Assembly: GCA_900550295.1 (NCBI GenBank)
Contig: URRM01000040.1
Coordinates: 1 to 14,329 of the forward strand
Length of the DNA: 14,329 nt
Source of the DNA: an uncultured bacterium
GTDB taxonomy: Bacteria > Cyanobacteriota > Vampirovibrionia > Gastranaerophilales > Gastranaerophilaceae
Direction of reading: 5' to 3'
The notes under the pieces were generated by a model, which ran no database searches, was not told the origin of the DNA, and saw nothing but the letters and a program-made list of their open reading frames with translations. This document shows positions 13,619 through 14,329 of this stretch, piece by piece. The position numbers and the translations under genes were made by a program. Within the stretch, counting starts at the first letter, position 1. Every line of letters starts with the position of its first letter.

Positions 13619-14220
13619 TATAACATCTCCTGTTTTGCTAATTCTTTTTTAATTCTATTCAAACCGGATTGAATAATTCTTGAAACTCTTGAAGGTGAGA
13701 TTTGATATTCTTCAGACATTTCACGTAATTTTTTATCCTTAAAGAATTTTTGTTCAATAAATTCCTTCTCTCTTTCAGGGAGTGTATCCAACAGCGCTTC
13801 AATTTTATGTTTAAGTTGATAAAATTCTAAAGACTCTTCCGGACTCTTGTCGTGAGAACGAATAATAGTCGGATTTTCAGCTTCAGCCATTTCTTCAACT
13901 GACAAAATAGTTTTGTACATAGCCTCTCTAACATCATCCGGACTCATAATTTCACGTTTTTGTTTCATTGAGTACCATTTATAACGACGGCGAACTTCGT
14001 TTCTAATTGCCCATTTTATTGCTGTTGAAAGGTATGAATTGTTATAAGATTCAGGACTTTTTTGTTTGAACAAAATGTACAAAGTTTGAGTTGCAATGTT
14101 CATCATCTCCATAAAATCAAGCAAATGCAAAGTAGAAGCCATTTTTTGAGCCTCGACTTTACAAACAGTTTCAATTAGTCCTTGATAATCTTTTAAATTG
14201 ATTTGCTGATTAGTTGGCAT
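13618..14220 (-). CDS. Divergent sigma-70 family factor (small, two-domain)
   Basis: 200 residues from the ATG at 14220. An upstream in-frame GTG (14226) would leave no room for an SD, while GTGAG sits about 5 nt before the ATG. Region 4 is clear: DTLPEREKEFIEQKFFKDKK (145-164) followed by a helix-turn-helix, LREMSEEYQISPSRVSRIIQ (165-184), then LNRIKKELAK. This resembles group 3 (FliA/SigF) more than ECF factors. Region 2 is much weaker: DFMEMMNIATQTLYILFKQK (35-54) sits where DLVQEGxIGLxRA is expected, and STAIKWAIRNEVRRR (65-79) resembles region 2.3-2.4. Region 3 is short or missing (80-140). It could be a true alternative sigma with altered core contacts, or a sigma-like regulator. It is first in the operon and overlaps gcvPB by 1 nt. 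Confidence 0.83.
   Translation of the reverse strand: MPTNQQINLKDYQGLIETVCKVEAQKMASTLHLLDFMEMMNIATQTLYILFKQKSPESYNNSYLSTAIKWAIRNEVRRRYKWYSMKQKREIMSPDDVREAMYKTILSVEEMAEAENPTIIRSHDKSPEESLEFYQLKHKIEALLDTLPEREKEFIEQKFFKDKKLREMSEEYQISPSRVSRIIQSGLNRIKKELAKQEML
13626..13631 (-). promoter_or_regulatory. Ribosome binding site supporting the gcvPB GTG start
   Basis: AGGAGA on the minus strand is 7 nt before the GTG at 13618 and lies inside the end of the sigma gene. It supports the non-ATG start. Confidence 0.8.
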
Positions 14221-14254
14221 GTACACTCACTTTATACACACTATTCCCCATGCC

Positions 14255-14263
14255 ATTATAGCA
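14255..14263 (-). promoter_or_regulatory. Extended -10 promoter of the sigma-gcvPB-miaA operon
   Basis: TGCTATAAT on the minus strand has a perfect -10 (14255-14260) preceded by the TGn extension. No good -35 lies 16-18 bp upstream, as is common for extended -10 promoters. Transcription would start near 14248, giving a leader of about 28 nt. Confidence 0.65.
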
Positions 14264-14329
14264 GATAAAACATTACATGAACCATATTGTTAATAATAAT
14301 TACGATAAAAATAAGAAGGGCGCAAAACA

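Noticed and set aside
80..14220. TGA recoded as tryptophan or glycine
   Set aside because: All genes are full length under the standard code and show no truncation at in-frame TGA; absence of TGA stops alone is weak evidence.
1..14329. tRNA genes, CRISPR arrays, IS elements or prophage
   Set aside because: No cloverleaf, regularly spaced repeats, transposase, integrase or phage protein was seen on either strand.
14300..14329. A gene or terminator at the right edge
   Set aside because: The bases ending in GGGCGCAAAACA could be one arm of a hairpin cut by the window, but no partner arm is visible and no reading frame is supported.

Overview
The window is a compact, AT-rich stretch of bacterial chromosome with 15 protein genes. 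No tRNA, rRNA, CRISPR array or insertion sequence is visible. The low GC, the LytR-CpsA-Psr (LCP) envelope enzyme, two alternative sigma-70 factors, a divergent PilB/GspE-like ATPase beside a cytoplasmic histidine kinase, and FolE2 would fit a gut Vampirovibrionia/Melainabacteria (Gastranaerophilales-like) lineage. That placement is an inference from memory of such genomes; another low-GC gut bacterium is possible. Every stop codon is TAA (10) or TAG (5); none is TGA.

Left block (1-4935). aroQ (minus) diverges from a short operon holding a small protein with two copies of an RWYDxDP motif and folE2. A new promoter precedes an LCP ligase-family gene, which is followed at 4 bp by a divergent LemA-family gene. 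A strong hairpin terminator follows, then a group-2-like RpoD-family sigma factor.

Central block (4907-8925). A three-gene minus-strand operon encodes a soluble histidine kinase (degenerate receiver, GAF, HisKA, HATPase and an unassigned C-terminal domain), a single-domain response regulator, and a GspE/PilB-like protein with two MshEN-type motifs. That last protein has a good Walker A motif but damaged Asp, Walker B and His boxes. The junctions are a 1-nt overlap and a 2-nt gap, and the operon ends at its own hairpin, so it looks like one signalling unit. It is the most unusual part of the window.

Right block (8732-14329). rpsP (S16, with a long Ala/Glu tail) is read rightward from a leader with two back-to-back hairpins, the first starting at the predicted transcription start. 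rpsP and miaA converge on a shared terminator. The minus strand carries a five-gene operon read from 14.2 kb to 9.4 kb: a divergent sigma-70-family factor, glycine dehydrogenase subunit 2 (gcvPB), a 2-hydroxyacyl-CoA dehydratase/activase-related Fe-S protein, a polytopic membrane protein, and miaA. The genes overlap or nearly touch, and the start of miaA, including most of its P-loop, is double-coded with the tail of the membrane protein. An extended -10 promoter (TGCTATAAT) precedes the sigma gene.
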